Source: Spirochaetales bacterium (GTDB taxonomy: Bacteria > Spirochaetota > GWE2-31-10). From it: 50,569 bases of DNA. The notes below the pieces were generated by a model. That model made no database searches, was not told the DNA's origin, and saw nothing but the letters and a program-made list of their open reading frames with translations. Both the position numbers and the translations under genes were made by a program. Each line of letters opens with the position of its first letter. The stretch's first letter is position 1. The stretch is taken from the NCBI GenBank assembly GCA_017624275.1, contig JAGANG010000018.1, forward strand, positions 1 to 50,569, in the 5' to 3' direction. Positions 35,484 through 43,082 of the stretch are shown piece by piece.

Positions 35484-36279
35484 TACCCATCTCCGCCATC
35501 AAGTTCAGAACATTTACAAAAGTATGCTCAACAATATTACCTATTATATTTACCAAAGCCGGTGTAACTAACATTAAAATAACAAATCCTATAAAAATAG
35601 AAATTTGGAATCCCACAGACTGTAAGTTCATTTGCGGAGAAGCTTTTGCCAATAACCCTTGAGTCACGGAAACAAACAACAACATCGCCAATATGGGAAA
35701 TGATATTTTCAATGCAACAACAAATAAATCTCCCATCGCAGCAAGAAGCCCGTAATTTGACCCGGTCATGGAAGTCCTCAGTAAATCAGCAAAATTTACC
35801 CTTGAGAAAGACTCAAACAATCCGTTCAATATATAAGCCGGACCGTTTCCGAGCATGAAAACAAGAGTAAAAATCATATATAAAAATTGCCCCATAATCG
35901 GCAAACTAATCTGGCTCAACGGGTCAAATACTTCACTGGCACCAAAACCCATCTGAACTGAAAAAAACTGTCCGGCTAACTGAAAAACCGTAAAGTAAAC
36001 AGACATAATCATACCGAGTGCAGCACCGATTATCCCTTCTCCCAAAGCGGACAAACCATATTCAATCATATTAGGACTTGGTTCAGGCACAAAAGCACTT
36101 ACTACAGGGTAAATAGTCGCAGTGACCAGAAAAATTAATCCCAGTCTGATTGTTTCCGGTAAAGCATCTGAACTAAAAAATGATACCGTAAAAAACAATC
36201 CCATAATACGTGCGAATACTAAAAGAAATTTTTCAAAATGAAAAACAAAATACTCCATATTCCCAAGCCTATTTATCAA
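35476..36279 (-). CDS. fliR: FliR, export-gate membrane protein
   Basis: Integral membrane part of the FliPQR export channel. A 267-residue protein with about six membrane helices: FEKFLLVFARIMGLFFTVSF at the N-terminus, FRLGLIF-like TIRLGLIFLVTATIYPV, GEGIIGAALGMIMSV, QMGFGASEVFDPLSQ (highly conserved in FliR) and a C-terminal VGFQISIFIGFVILMLV. Ten bases after fliQ, overlapping flhB, in the standard order P-Q-R-flhB. Confidence 0.95.
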   Translation of the reverse strand: MINRLGNMEYFVFHFEKFLLVFARIMGLFFTVSFFSSDALPETIRLGLIFLVTATIYPVVSAFVPEPSPNMIEYGLSALGEGIIGAALGMIMSVYFTVFQLAGQFFSVQMGFGASEVFDPLSQISLPIMGQFLYMIFTLVFMLGNGPAYILNGLFESFSRVNFADLLRTSMTGSNYGLLAAMGDLFVVALKISFPILAMLLFVSVTQGLLAKASPQMNLQSVGFQISIFIGFVILMLVTPALVNIIGNIVEHTFVNVLNLMAEMGNG

Positions 36280-36288
36280 TCAAACCAT

Positions 36289-36579
36289 TTAATGATTTTG
36301 ACCTATCGTTCCCATCAAATCAAACAGCCCCACGGTATACTCTTGTAAAACATGAATAATCCACGGACCACACAAAATCATAGCTAAAAAAATTATAACC
36401 ATCTTTGGAACAAAAGTAAGCGTTTGCTCTTGAATAGAAGTCGCAGCTTGCAGAATAGAAATTAACAATCCGAGAATCATACTGCTAAGAAGCATCGGTG
36501 CACTGACTAATAATGTTTTAAGCAGGCAATCATACATTATGTATTGAACAAAACCACTGTCAAAAACAAAATCTCCCAT
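36289..36579 (-). CDS. fliQ: FliQ, export-gate membrane protein
   Basis: A 96-residue two-helix membrane protein of the FliPQR export gate. Hairpin helices lie at about 14-41 (LLKTLLVSAPMLLSSMILGL) and 53-79, with the conserved ILQAATSIQEQTLTFVPKM between them. The ATG follows GGGAGGGGAAA. It lies between fliP and fliR, 24 bases after fliP, and its length and order are fully typical. Confidence 0.95.
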   Translation of the reverse strand: MGDFVFDSGFVQYIMYDCLLKTLLVSAPMLLSSMILGLLISILQAATSIQEQTLTFVPKMVIIFLAMILCGPWIIHVLQEYTVGLFDLMGTIGQNH

Positions 36580-36603
36580 TTTCCCCTCCCAAAGAAAAAG
36601 TTA

Positions 36604-37389
36604 TCACATAAAACTCACAAATAATCCCTGAGTCAATAAACTCCAACCGTCAACAAGAATAAACAGAATTATTTTAAAAGGTAATGAAATCATAACCGGC
36701 GGTAACATAATCATCCCCATAGCCATTAATGTTGATGCTACAACCATATCAATTACAAGAAACGGGAAAAATATTAAGACTCCCATTTCAAACCCGACTG
36801 TTAATTCATTAATAACAAAAGCCGGTATTAAAATATAAGTCGGAACATCATCAAAAGTTGCCGGTGCCGGTAAACCACGCATATTCATAAAAAAACCAAT
36901 ATATTTTTCATCTGTTTGTCGCAACATAAAATCACGAATCGGATCTGAAAGCTTTTTAAAAAACTCATCCATTGTCAGCCGTTCTGATGCCGGAAGCTCA
37001 TTTTGATGTACAAAAGGTTGAATAGCTTCATTATTGATTTTCTCGAAAACTGGCCACATTATAAAAAGCGTCATAAACAGTGCAAGCCCAAACATTATCT
37101 GATTCGGAGGCACCTGCTGTAATGACAATGCTTTTTTGATAAAATCGAAAACTATTATAATTCGCAAAAAAGAGGTCATTAACACCATAATCGATGGTGC
37201 TAAGGTAATTATAGAAAGAAGAAATAATATCTGCAATGATAAAGCAACTTCTTTAGGACTTTCTGCTTCCTCTATATTTAAATCAATTTTAGGGATTGGA
37301 ATAGTCGAACCCCGATCTTGAGGAATCGCCGGAACTGCACATAAACAAAAATACAGCATTACAAAAATTAAAGTATATAGTCTTCTCAT
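36604..37389 (-). CDS. fliP: FliP, export-gate membrane protein
   Basis: Core of the flagellar export channel, 261 residues. A cleavable signal-like N-terminus (MRRLYTLIFVMLYFCLCAVP) is followed by FLLSIITLAPSIMVLMTSF, RIIIVFDFIKKALSLQQVPP (FliP hallmark), LRQTDEKYI and the C-terminal pair of helices with FLVIDMVVASTLMAMGMIML. The ATG at 37389 is directly preceded by nine G (37398-37390 on the minus strand) and seven A, so the ribosome site is a pure G tract with no defined spacing. Confidence 0.96.
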   Translation of the reverse strand: MRRLYTLIFVMLYFCLCAVPAIPQDRGSTIPIPKIDLNIEEAESPKEVALSLQILFLLSIITLAPSIMVLMTSFLRIIIVFDFIKKALSLQQVPPNQIMFGLALFMTLFIMWPVFEKINNEAIQPFVHQNELPASERLTMDEFFKKLSDPIRDFMLRQTDEKYIGFFMNMRGLPAPATFDDVPTYILIPAFVINELTVGFEMGVLIFFPFLVIDMVVASTLMAMGMIMLPPVMISLPFKIILFILVDGWSLLTQGLFVSFM

Positions 37390-37405
37390 CCCCCCCCCTT
37401 TTTTT
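37387..37405 (-). promoter_or_regulatory. A7-G9 homopolymer ribosome site abutting the fliP start codon
   Basis: On the minus strand seven A are followed by nine G and then ATG. The G run must act as the Shine-Dalgarno element. Slippage in it would change the spacing only slightly but could change translation. Confidence 0.6.
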
Positions 37406-37452
37406 CTGAAAGACTCTATAATAAAATTGTTAAATAAACAAAATACAAACTA

Positions 37453-38124
37453 TCAATTATTTACATCATTTTCATCAGTCTCTTTTTTTACTTCATTCAA
37501 ATTGTTAATTCTGGTTGTTTGTTCTTGTAAAAAATCAATACTGTTTTCTTCATAATCAAAATCTTCTTGTTTATTATTTTTTATTCCGGAAAATTTCAGC
37601 ATTTCTTGAAAAACATTAGCAAAGGATTCTCCGGATTTAATTTTTTGTTCTTGTCTTAAACGTTTAAGATTATCAATTTCTTTTTCATCTGTTATTTCAC
37701 CCAAATAATTAATAGAATCATTTGTAACACCGACTATAAGAAATTTTCCGGCAATAAAAACAACTTGTACGTTTTTTCCGACTCCGAGCGGTAATGACAA
37801 CAATACAGATGAATCTTCGCCGCTTTTAGAAGCTAATGAATTAGTTTTCTTTTTTAGAAAGAAGTAAATGAGATAAATCATTGCACATATAAGCAGCAAT
37901 GAAAAAAATAATCGAAAATATGAAAAAGAAGTTCTTCTGTATCCAGGAACTGAATTTTCAGCATTATTGCTTACTCGCTTATCATACGCATTTCTTATAC
38001 CTTCAAGTTTTTCTTTTTCATAAGCACTAACATCCGAAGATAAATCACTTTGAGCAAAAGATAATGCCGGATACACCATTTGAAATGAAATGAAAATCAA
38101 CAACCAACAACAAACACTTTTCAT
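37453..38124 (-). CDS. fliO: FliO/FliZ-family flagellar biosynthesis protein
   Basis: Membrane protein that helps assemble the FliP ring. N-terminal signal-like segment (CCWLLIFISFQMVYPALSFA), a periplasmic stretch, a single membrane helix (about 71-90, LFFSLLLICAMIYLIYFFLK) and a cytoplasmic FliO domain with LLSLPLGVGKNVQVVFIAGK and FLIVGVTNDSINYLGEI. 223 residues. Identity rests on this pattern and on the position between fliY and fliP. A 123-base gap with hairpins separates it from fliY. GGCGGGG precedes the ATG. Confidence 0.88.
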   Translation of the reverse strand: MKSVCCWLLIFISFQMVYPALSFAQSDLSSDVSAYEKEKLEGIRNAYDKRVSNNAENSVPGYRRTSFSYFRLFFSLLLICAMIYLIYFFLKKKTNSLASKSGEDSSVLLSLPLGVGKNVQVVFIAGKFLIVGVTNDSINYLGEITDEKEIDNLKRLRQEQKIKSGESFANVFQEMLKFSGIKNNKQEDFDYEENSIDFLQEQTTRINNLNEVKKETDENDVNN

Positions 38125-38158
38125 TAAAGAAAAAACCCCGCCAACAACAACTGAAACT

Positions 38159-38196
38159 TTTTATCTATAAAACCAACAACATTTTTATAGATAAAA
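38159..38196. other. 14-bp perfect inverted repeat between fliY and fliO
   Basis: TTTTATCTATAAAA (38159-38172) and TTTTATAGATAAAA (38183-38196) face each other across 10 bases. There is no good T-run after it on the minus strand, so it is not a clear terminator. A second weaker hairpin (TTAAAG-ACA with TGT-CTTTAA, about 38198-38225) lies upstream in the transcript. Possible mRNA processing or partial attenuation site within the operon. Confidence 0.5.
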
Positions 38197-38247
38197 CATT
38201 AAAGCACACCTTTCGATGTACTTTAATTTCTAAAAATCTATATTTTA

Positions 38248-39387
38248 TTAAGTTAATTCTCTTAATCTTTCCATAGGATCAACAATTTCTGTTACACGAA
38301 CACCGAAGTTTTCATCTATAACTACAACTTCACCTTTAGCTATCAGTTGACCGTTTACCAAAACATCAACCGGCTCTCCTGCTAACTTGTCAAGTTCAAT
38401 AACAGTACCTTCACCCATTCCTAAAATATCTTTGATGGATTTTTTTGTTCGCCCAAGTTCTACTGTGAGCTCCATGTTTACATCCATCAAAAGCTTAATG
38501 TTACTATTTTCCCCGGATTCAACACTAGGCATTCCGTTGAAATCTGAAAATTGTACTCCACGTACCGGTATCTGTTGTGCAGGAGAAAATCCGCCTCCCA
38601 TCATTGCTGAATTTCCCATATTCATCATCCCCTGATTTGAATTCATCATTCCAGTATTCATTCCCATCATATTATTCCCTTGAGGAACATTATTTACAGG
38701 TTGAATAGCACTTAAAAATTCTCTGGCAATATTTGCATCATAAATTTCTGTCAATACTGAAGGCGAACTTCCTTCTATAGCAAAATCATATGATATTTTT
38801 AAATATTCTCGAGAAGGATTTAGACTTATCGAATTATTATCTTTTACCGCAGTCTGAGGCGGTGCTGGTTTAAGACTTTTTCCTATTTTTGCACCTATTT
38901 TATTTGCAACATTTCCGGATATTACATTCATTGCTTCACTTACAGCACTTAAAGACGCATCGGTCAATTCACCGCCGTTTTGTCCCATCATTGCTTCACT
39001 GAGCTCTTTTGCAATATCAACACTCAATAAATAAAGATGTTCTCCGACAACACCTTCTTCATAATCCATTTTTACTTCGACTATCTGACCAGGCAAACTT
39101 CCGCTTATAACACTTGAAGTTCCGGCTTCGACACGAGGATTATTAATTACAACTTTTTTTCCTACGGTTATACCTAAAACATCTTCAACACCGGAAGATG
39201 TTTCAACTATCATATTTTTTAGAAGCGATAATTCTGAACTGGAAAAGCTTCCTGTTCCACCGCCATTTCCTCCATTACCACCAACAGGAACACTAGGCTC
39301 ATCCAAATGCGACATATCAAAATCGCTATCATCCGTTCCCTGCAATAATGCATCAATTTCATCTTGAGACAAAGCCCCGTCGCTCAT
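38248..39387 (-). CDS. fliY: FliY/FliN-type flagellar switch protein
   Basis: Part of the rotor switch complex with FliM. The N-terminal SQDEIDALLQG resembles the CheY-P-binding peptide of FliM. A Gly/Asn-rich linker (34-50) leads to a CheC-like middle domain (about 52-225). A striking Met/Asn/Gly linker (about 235-267, ten Met in residues 240-263) precedes the C-terminal FliN/SpoA domain (about 297-375: MDVNMELTVELGRTKKSIKD). 379 residues fits FliY rather than short FliN. ATG overlaps the fliM stop by four bases. Confidence 0.95.
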   Translation of the reverse strand: MSDGALSQDEIDALLQGTDDSDFDMSHLDEPSVPVGGNGGNGGGTGSFSSSELSLLKNMIVETSSGVEDVLGITVGKKVVINNPRVEAGTSSVISGSLPGQIVEVKMDYEEGVVGEHLYLLSVDIAKELSEAMMGQNGGELTDASLSAVSEAMNVISGNVANKIGAKIGKSLKPAPPQTAVKDNNSISLNPSREYLKISYDFAIEGSSPSVLTEIYDANIAREFLSAIQPVNNVPQGNNMMGMNTGMMNSNQGMMNMGNSAMMGGGFSPAQQIPVRGVQFSDFNGMPSVESGENSNIKLLMDVNMELTVELGRTKKSIKDILGMGEGTVIELDKLAGEPVDVLVNGQLIAKGEVVVIDENFGVRVTEIVDPMERLRELT

Positions 39388-40415
39388 TCTTCCCCTCCAT
39401 CCTCTAGCTCTTCAGCCATTTGACCATCTTTATTGTCTTCTATCTTATCTACAATCTGTACTGCGACCTTGCTTCCCAACTTACCAGGTCTACAATCAAA
39501 TTTTTCCTTACCGCCAATTTTTATTTTAAAATTATCCGTAATTTTTACATTATTCAGTTTTACACAATCGCCGGGCTTTAAAGATACAACATCTTTGATT
39601 CTTATATCAATACTGCCGACTTCTACTACAAGATCCACAATTACACTGTTTAATCGTTCCTTGATTACAGATAAGTTTTCTGTAGTAGCTCCTTTTCTGA
39701 CACTTGAATACCAATATTGACCCGAAAGTTTTGAAATAACAGGCTCAATCGTAATATAAGGAATACAAAGATTTGTCATTCCTTCCACATCACCGATTTT
39801 AGTTTCCAGTGTAACCAAAACAACCATATCAGAAGGCGGTACAATCTGAGCAAATTGCGGATTAACCTCTATACGTCCCAAACGCGGTCGTAAATCTATT
39901 ACATTAGCCCACGATTCACGCAAGTTACCGAGGATTCTAACAATAACACTTTCGATAACGGCAATTTCAATTTCCGTTAATTCACGTGCCATTTTTTGAT
40001 TTCCTTCAGCTTTACCACCAAACAACTTTTCTATAATCGCAAAGGTAATGGACGGATCCATTTCCAATACTGCACTACCTTTTAATGGTTCCATATCAAC
40101 AACAGCAAGTGTTGTCGGATTAGGAATAGAACGAATAAATTCCTCATATGTCAACTGATCAACAGAGACAACATGCACATGAACCATTGCACGCAACTGA
40201 GCAGACAAACTCGTAGAAGTCAATCGTGCAAAAGTTTCATGAATCATTGAAATTGTACGAATTTGATCTTTAGAAAATTTATCAGGACGCTTAAAGTCAT
40301 AAATCTTAACTTTACGCTGCTCACTGTTATTTTTCATTTCATCAGCATCAACCTCACCGGTCGAAATAGCTGTTAATAACTGATCAATCTCGTCTTGAGA
40401 CAAAACTTCATTCAT
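39384..40415 (-). CDS. fliM: FliM, flagellar motor switch protein
   Basis: Rotor protein that binds phosphorylated CheY and sets rotation direction. The N-terminal LSQDEIDQLLTAI is the CheY-P-binding motif. KIYDFKRPDKFSKDQIRTIS starts the CheC-like middle domain, and the C-terminal SpoA domain begins near 255 (VDLVVEVGSIDIRIKDVVSL). 343 residues is standard. It follows fliL by 25 bases and overlaps fliY by four bases, so switch components are coupled. Confidence 0.97.
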   Translation of the reverse strand: MNEVLSQDEIDQLLTAISTGEVDADEMKNNSEQRKVKIYDFKRPDKFSKDQIRTISMIHETFARLTSTSLSAQLRAMVHVHVVSVDQLTYEEFIRSIPNPTTLAVVDMEPLKGSAVLEMDPSITFAIIEKLFGGKAEGNQKMARELTEIEIAVIESVIVRILGNLRESWANVIDLRPRLGRIEVNPQFAQIVPPSDMVVLVTLETKIGDVEGMTNLCIPYITIEPVISKLSGQYWYSSVRKGATTENLSVIKERLNSVIVDLVVEVGSIDIRIKDVVSLKPGDCVKLNNVKITDNFKIKIGGKEKFDCRPGKLGSKVAVQIVDKIEDNKDGQMAEELEDGGEE

Positions 40416-40440
40416 AGTTTTTAGCCCTATTTCCCTAAAA

Positions 40441-40995
40441 TTAATTTCCCATTAATGTGTATTCCTGGAAAAAGATTCCTTCAATCTCACCTTCATTTAA
40501 CATTCTGTTAATCTGTTTTATCAAGTCATCTTCCAATTTACTCAACGGATCCACATCTGAAAAATAATTTGCTTCAAGTTTTGAAAGAGTTTTAATAACG
40601 ATATCACGAATCTGTGCTTTATTTTGAGTTAATTCAGTTTGTAATTTTTTATTTTTTTCAGCATAAGCCAATGCGATATCAACCTGAATCATTTTTCCGT
40701 CTCTTAGTTGTTGACGGAAAGGAGTATCCATCGCCAATATAGCAGGATGCTCTACGTGAGGCTTTCGGATATCAGTTAAGCCATTGTCCGGAGTTCCGGT
40801 ACCGCCTGTTCCCGTAGTAGAACATTTTACAACAAGCAAACAAACTACTACTACTAAAGTAATCAACAATACAATTCCGGCAACACCAGAAAGAATCTTA
40901 ATTATAAAAGGATTCAATCCTCTTTTTTTCGATTCCATTCCACCGCCGTCAGTATCATCCATATTGTTTAAGTTATCATCTTTTTCGTCAGACAT
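40441..40995 (-). CDS. fliL: FliL, stator-associated flagellar protein
   Basis: Single-pass membrane protein around the stator units. A cytoplasmic N-terminus, membrane helix (about 28-57, FIIKILSGVAGIVLLITLVV) and periplasmic stomatin-like domain with QVDIALAYA, IVIKTLSKLEANYF and LIKQINRMLNEGEIEGIFF. The open frame extends to 41025, but ATG at 40995 sits right behind AGGGGGAGGGGAGA and is preferred (184 residues). A near-consensus promoter lies in the 108-base gap to motB. Confidence 0.93.
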   Translation of the reverse strand: MSDEKDDNLNNMDDTDGGGMESKKRGLNPFIIKILSGVAGIVLLITLVVVVCLLVVKCSTTGTGGTGTPDNGLTDIRKPHVEHPAILAMDTPFRQQLRDGKMIQVDIALAYAEKNKKLQTELTQNKAQIRDIVIKTLSKLEANYFSDVDPLSKLEDDLIKQINRMLNEGEIEGIFFQEYTLMGN

Positions 40996-41023
40996 TCTCC
41001 CCTCCCCCTTTTTCGGTTTTAGC

Positions 41024-41052
41024 ATAGTATTTTAAATTAATACAAAAGTCAA
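41024..41052 (-). promoter_or_regulatory. Internal sigma-70-type promoter before fliL
   Basis: On the minus strand TTGACT (41052-41047) is followed after exactly 17 bases by TACTAT (41029-41024). A start site near 41017 would leave a leader of about 22 bases before the fliL ATG. Confidence 0.6.
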
Positions 41053-41103
41053 GAAATTGAAATTAAAACTCCGGTCTATTCAATAACTGTCATTTTGTTA
41101 TTT

Positions 41104-41835
41104 TTAATCCCTTAATATAAGAACATCAACTCTACGATTTCTTGCCATACCTTCTTCCGTATCATCATTTAACAATGGTATCGGCTGATATTCTCCATAA
41201 GAAACCGCAGCCATATTTGCAGGATTCACTCCAAAATCTATTAAATATTTCAAAACATTCAAAGCACGTTCTGCAGCCAAATCCCAGTTTGTTTCCCAAG
41301 GCCCATCTGGGTCTGTAGGTCCTTTGTCTGTATGACCTTCAATTCTCACTTGTTTATCTGAAAGTTCTGTTTTAGTTAAAAGCAAACTAATTTTTTCCAA
41401 AACAGTACGAGCAGTATCTATATCTAAATCTGAACTTGCACGTTTAAAATAAACATCATTCGAAAGTGAAATAATAATACCTCGTTCGTTAATATCAATT
41501 TTAACTTTACGATTTTTTATCTCACTTTCAAAAAGTGATACAGCTTGCTTATAAGCTTTCGCCATTCCTCGCCCTTGCTCTGTTGACGGTAAAGCTTCAA
41601 GAGTATTTCCCAAATTAGCAAAACGCCCTTCACTGATACTTTTCCCACCTTGAAAAACACCGAATGAACCTTGAAACGCAGATAAAATCAACTGCGATTC
41701 AGTAATATCCATTTTCATCATTGATACCAGAAGAACAAAGAAACAAAGAAGCAACTGATTCATATCACTGAATGTCGCCATCCATGCAGGCGATCCCGAA
41801 GGACATGGTTTTGGTTTTTCTTTTCTTTCTGCCAT
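41104..41835 (-). CDS. motB: MotB, flagellar stator protein
   Basis: Stator subunit that anchors the motor to peptidoglycan. The N-terminal membrane helix carries the proton-binding Asp24 in TFSDMNQLLLCFFVLLVSM. The C-terminal OmpA-like peptidoglycan-binding domain has VRIEGHTDKGPTD, NWDLAAERALNVLKYLIDFG and NRRVDVLIL. 243 residues. Follows motA by 23 bases. Periplasmic flagella require the same stator pair. Ion specificity (H+ or Na+) cannot be told. Confidence 0.96.
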   Translation of the reverse strand: MAERKEKPKPCPSGSPAWMATFSDMNQLLLCFFVLLVSMMKMDITESQLILSAFQGSFGVFQGGKSISEGRFANLGNTLEALPSTEQGRGMAKAYKQAVSLFESEIKNRKVKIDINERGIIISLSNDVYFKRASSDLDIDTARTVLEKISLLLTKTELSDKQVRIEGHTDKGPTDPDGPWETNWDLAAERALNVLKYLIDFGVNPANMAAVSYGEYQPIPLLNDDTEEGMARNRRVDVLILRD

Positions 41836-41858
41836 TTTCTTTATCTCCTAATTTTCAA

Positions 41859-42638
41859 TTAATCTGATGTTACTTTCATTTTACTTCTGTCACTAGGAGG
41901 AACAAATGCAAGCAATTTTTCTTCTACAATTCTCGGGTTATCACCACTTTGAATAGACAAAATACCTTCAAGAATTATTTCTCGTTCTGCTACTTCAGCT
42001 TCGTCACGTGCAGCCAACTTTGTTTTTATAGGAATCATAATCAAGTTCGCAACAATAGATCCGTAAAATGTTGTAATCAACGCAGCAGCCATACCTACCC
42101 CGATAGCTGACGGATCGGCTAAGTTCGCCAACATCCCTACAAGTCCGTACAATGTACCAATCATCCCCCATGCAGGAGCTTGGGCACCCCAAGTATCCAT
42201 TAAGTTAATACCTATAGCATGACGTGATGTCATTTGACTTATTTGATTATATAAAATTGATTTAATAACTTCCGGGTCTGTACCGTCGACTACAAGTTTA
42301 ATTCCTTGCTTAAAAAAGTCATCCTGTACCTGTTCTACTTCATCTTCCAAAGAAAGAAGACCTTCTTTTCTTGATTTTTCAGAAAAGTTTACCAACTGTC
42401 TAATCAAATCACCAACATTTGAGCGAGGTTGTTTAAAAGCCAATCCCATATATTTAGGTATATTTCTTACAACAGACATATCATTACTGATTACTACAGC
42501 ACAAAAAGACCCTCCTATAGTAATAAGTACAGATACCAAGTCCATATACAAACCCAGACTGTACCCCCCTACAATGATACCACCAAGAATCATACAAAAA
42601 CCGGCGGGAATTCCTATTAGAGTTGCTAAATCCATCAT
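41859..42638 (-). CDS. motA: MotA, flagellar stator protein
   Basis: Ion-channel partner of MotB. Four membrane helices are visible, beginning LATLIGIPAGFCMILGGIIV. The large cytoplasmic loop follows, and the last two helices lie around GAQAPAWGMIGTLYGLVGML (with the conserved Pro) and ALITTFYGSIVANLIMIPIK. 259 residues is standard. Two tandem ATG codons (42638, 42635) follow AGGAGTAA. flbD ends 19 bases upstream and motB follows. Confidence 0.97.
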   Translation of the reverse strand: MMDLATLIGIPAGFCMILGGIIVGGYSLGLYMDLVSVLITIGGSFCAVVISNDMSVVRNIPKYMGLAFKQPRSNVGDLIRQLVNFSEKSRKEGLLSLEDEVEQVQDDFFKQGIKLVVDGTDPEVIKSILYNQISQMTSRHAIGINLMDTWGAQAPAWGMIGTLYGLVGMLANLADPSAIGVGMAAALITTFYGSIVANLIMIPIKTKLAARDEAEVAEREIILEGILSIQSGDNPRIVEEKLLAFVPPSDRSKMKVTSD

Positions 42639-42657
42639 TTACTCCTGTTTAAACGGT

Positions 42658-42825
42658 TTATTTTTCACTTCTGATTTGATTATTTATTTCTTCAATACTC
42701 TCTTTTACCACATATTGTGTTTGAGAGTTCATTGTAATAACAGTATCCGGCGTTATTTCAATTTTCTCAATCAACAAATGATTTAAATAAAAAGAAGTAC
42801 CGTTCAATTTTGTCAACTGTATCAT
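42658..42825 (-). CDS. flbD: FlbD family small flagellar protein
   Basis: A 55-residue protein: it begins MIQLTKLNGTSFYLNHLLIE, continues KIEITPDTVITM and has QYVVKESIEEI near its end, the whole-length pattern of the small FlbD/YlxI-like family found in spirochete and Gram-positive fla operons. Its role is not defined. The ATG at 42825 follows a strong GGAGGG site. It stands between flgE and motA, its normal place, 19 bases before motA. It is short enough to be missed by length-filtered gene calling. Confidence 0.92.
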   Translation of the reverse strand: MIQLTKLNGTSFYLNHLLIEKIEITPDTVITMNSQTQYVVKESIEEINNQIRSEK

Positions 42826-43025
42826 TTTCCCTCCAAACCTTTCGTAATTAAAAAGAGTTTTGCTTTACTTATATAATCATCGACTTTTTATATTTTTTTT
42901 TTATACAAAAAAACACAAAAATATCTTTATATTGCAAAAGTTTTTATTTAATTAAAAAAACGCCATCTTTTTAAGATTAAAACCGATTATTTTTCAACAT
43001 AAAAACATTTACATCACGCTAATCA
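42826..43025. other. AT-rich gap between flgE terminator and flbD
   Basis: About 200 bases with long A and T runs and no reading frame of interest. Because a terminator ends the flgE transcript, a promoter for flbD-motA-motB is expected here. Candidates on the minus strand are a TATATAAG near 42865-42872 and a weak sigma-28-like GTCGATGA. Neither has a convincing partner box. Confidence 0.4.
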
Positions 43026-43060
43026 TAAAAAAAGGACTTACGCAATAACGTAAATCCTTT
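43026..43060 (-). terminator. Terminator after flgE
   Basis: A 12-base stem with one mismatch (43031-43042 with 43049-43060), six-base loop, and a T-run on the minus strand (43033-43027), starting 22 bases after the flgE stop. It would separate the hook genes from flbD-motA unless read-through occurs. Confidence 0.85.
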
Positions 43061-43082
43061 TGTTATCATATCAATTTAAATC

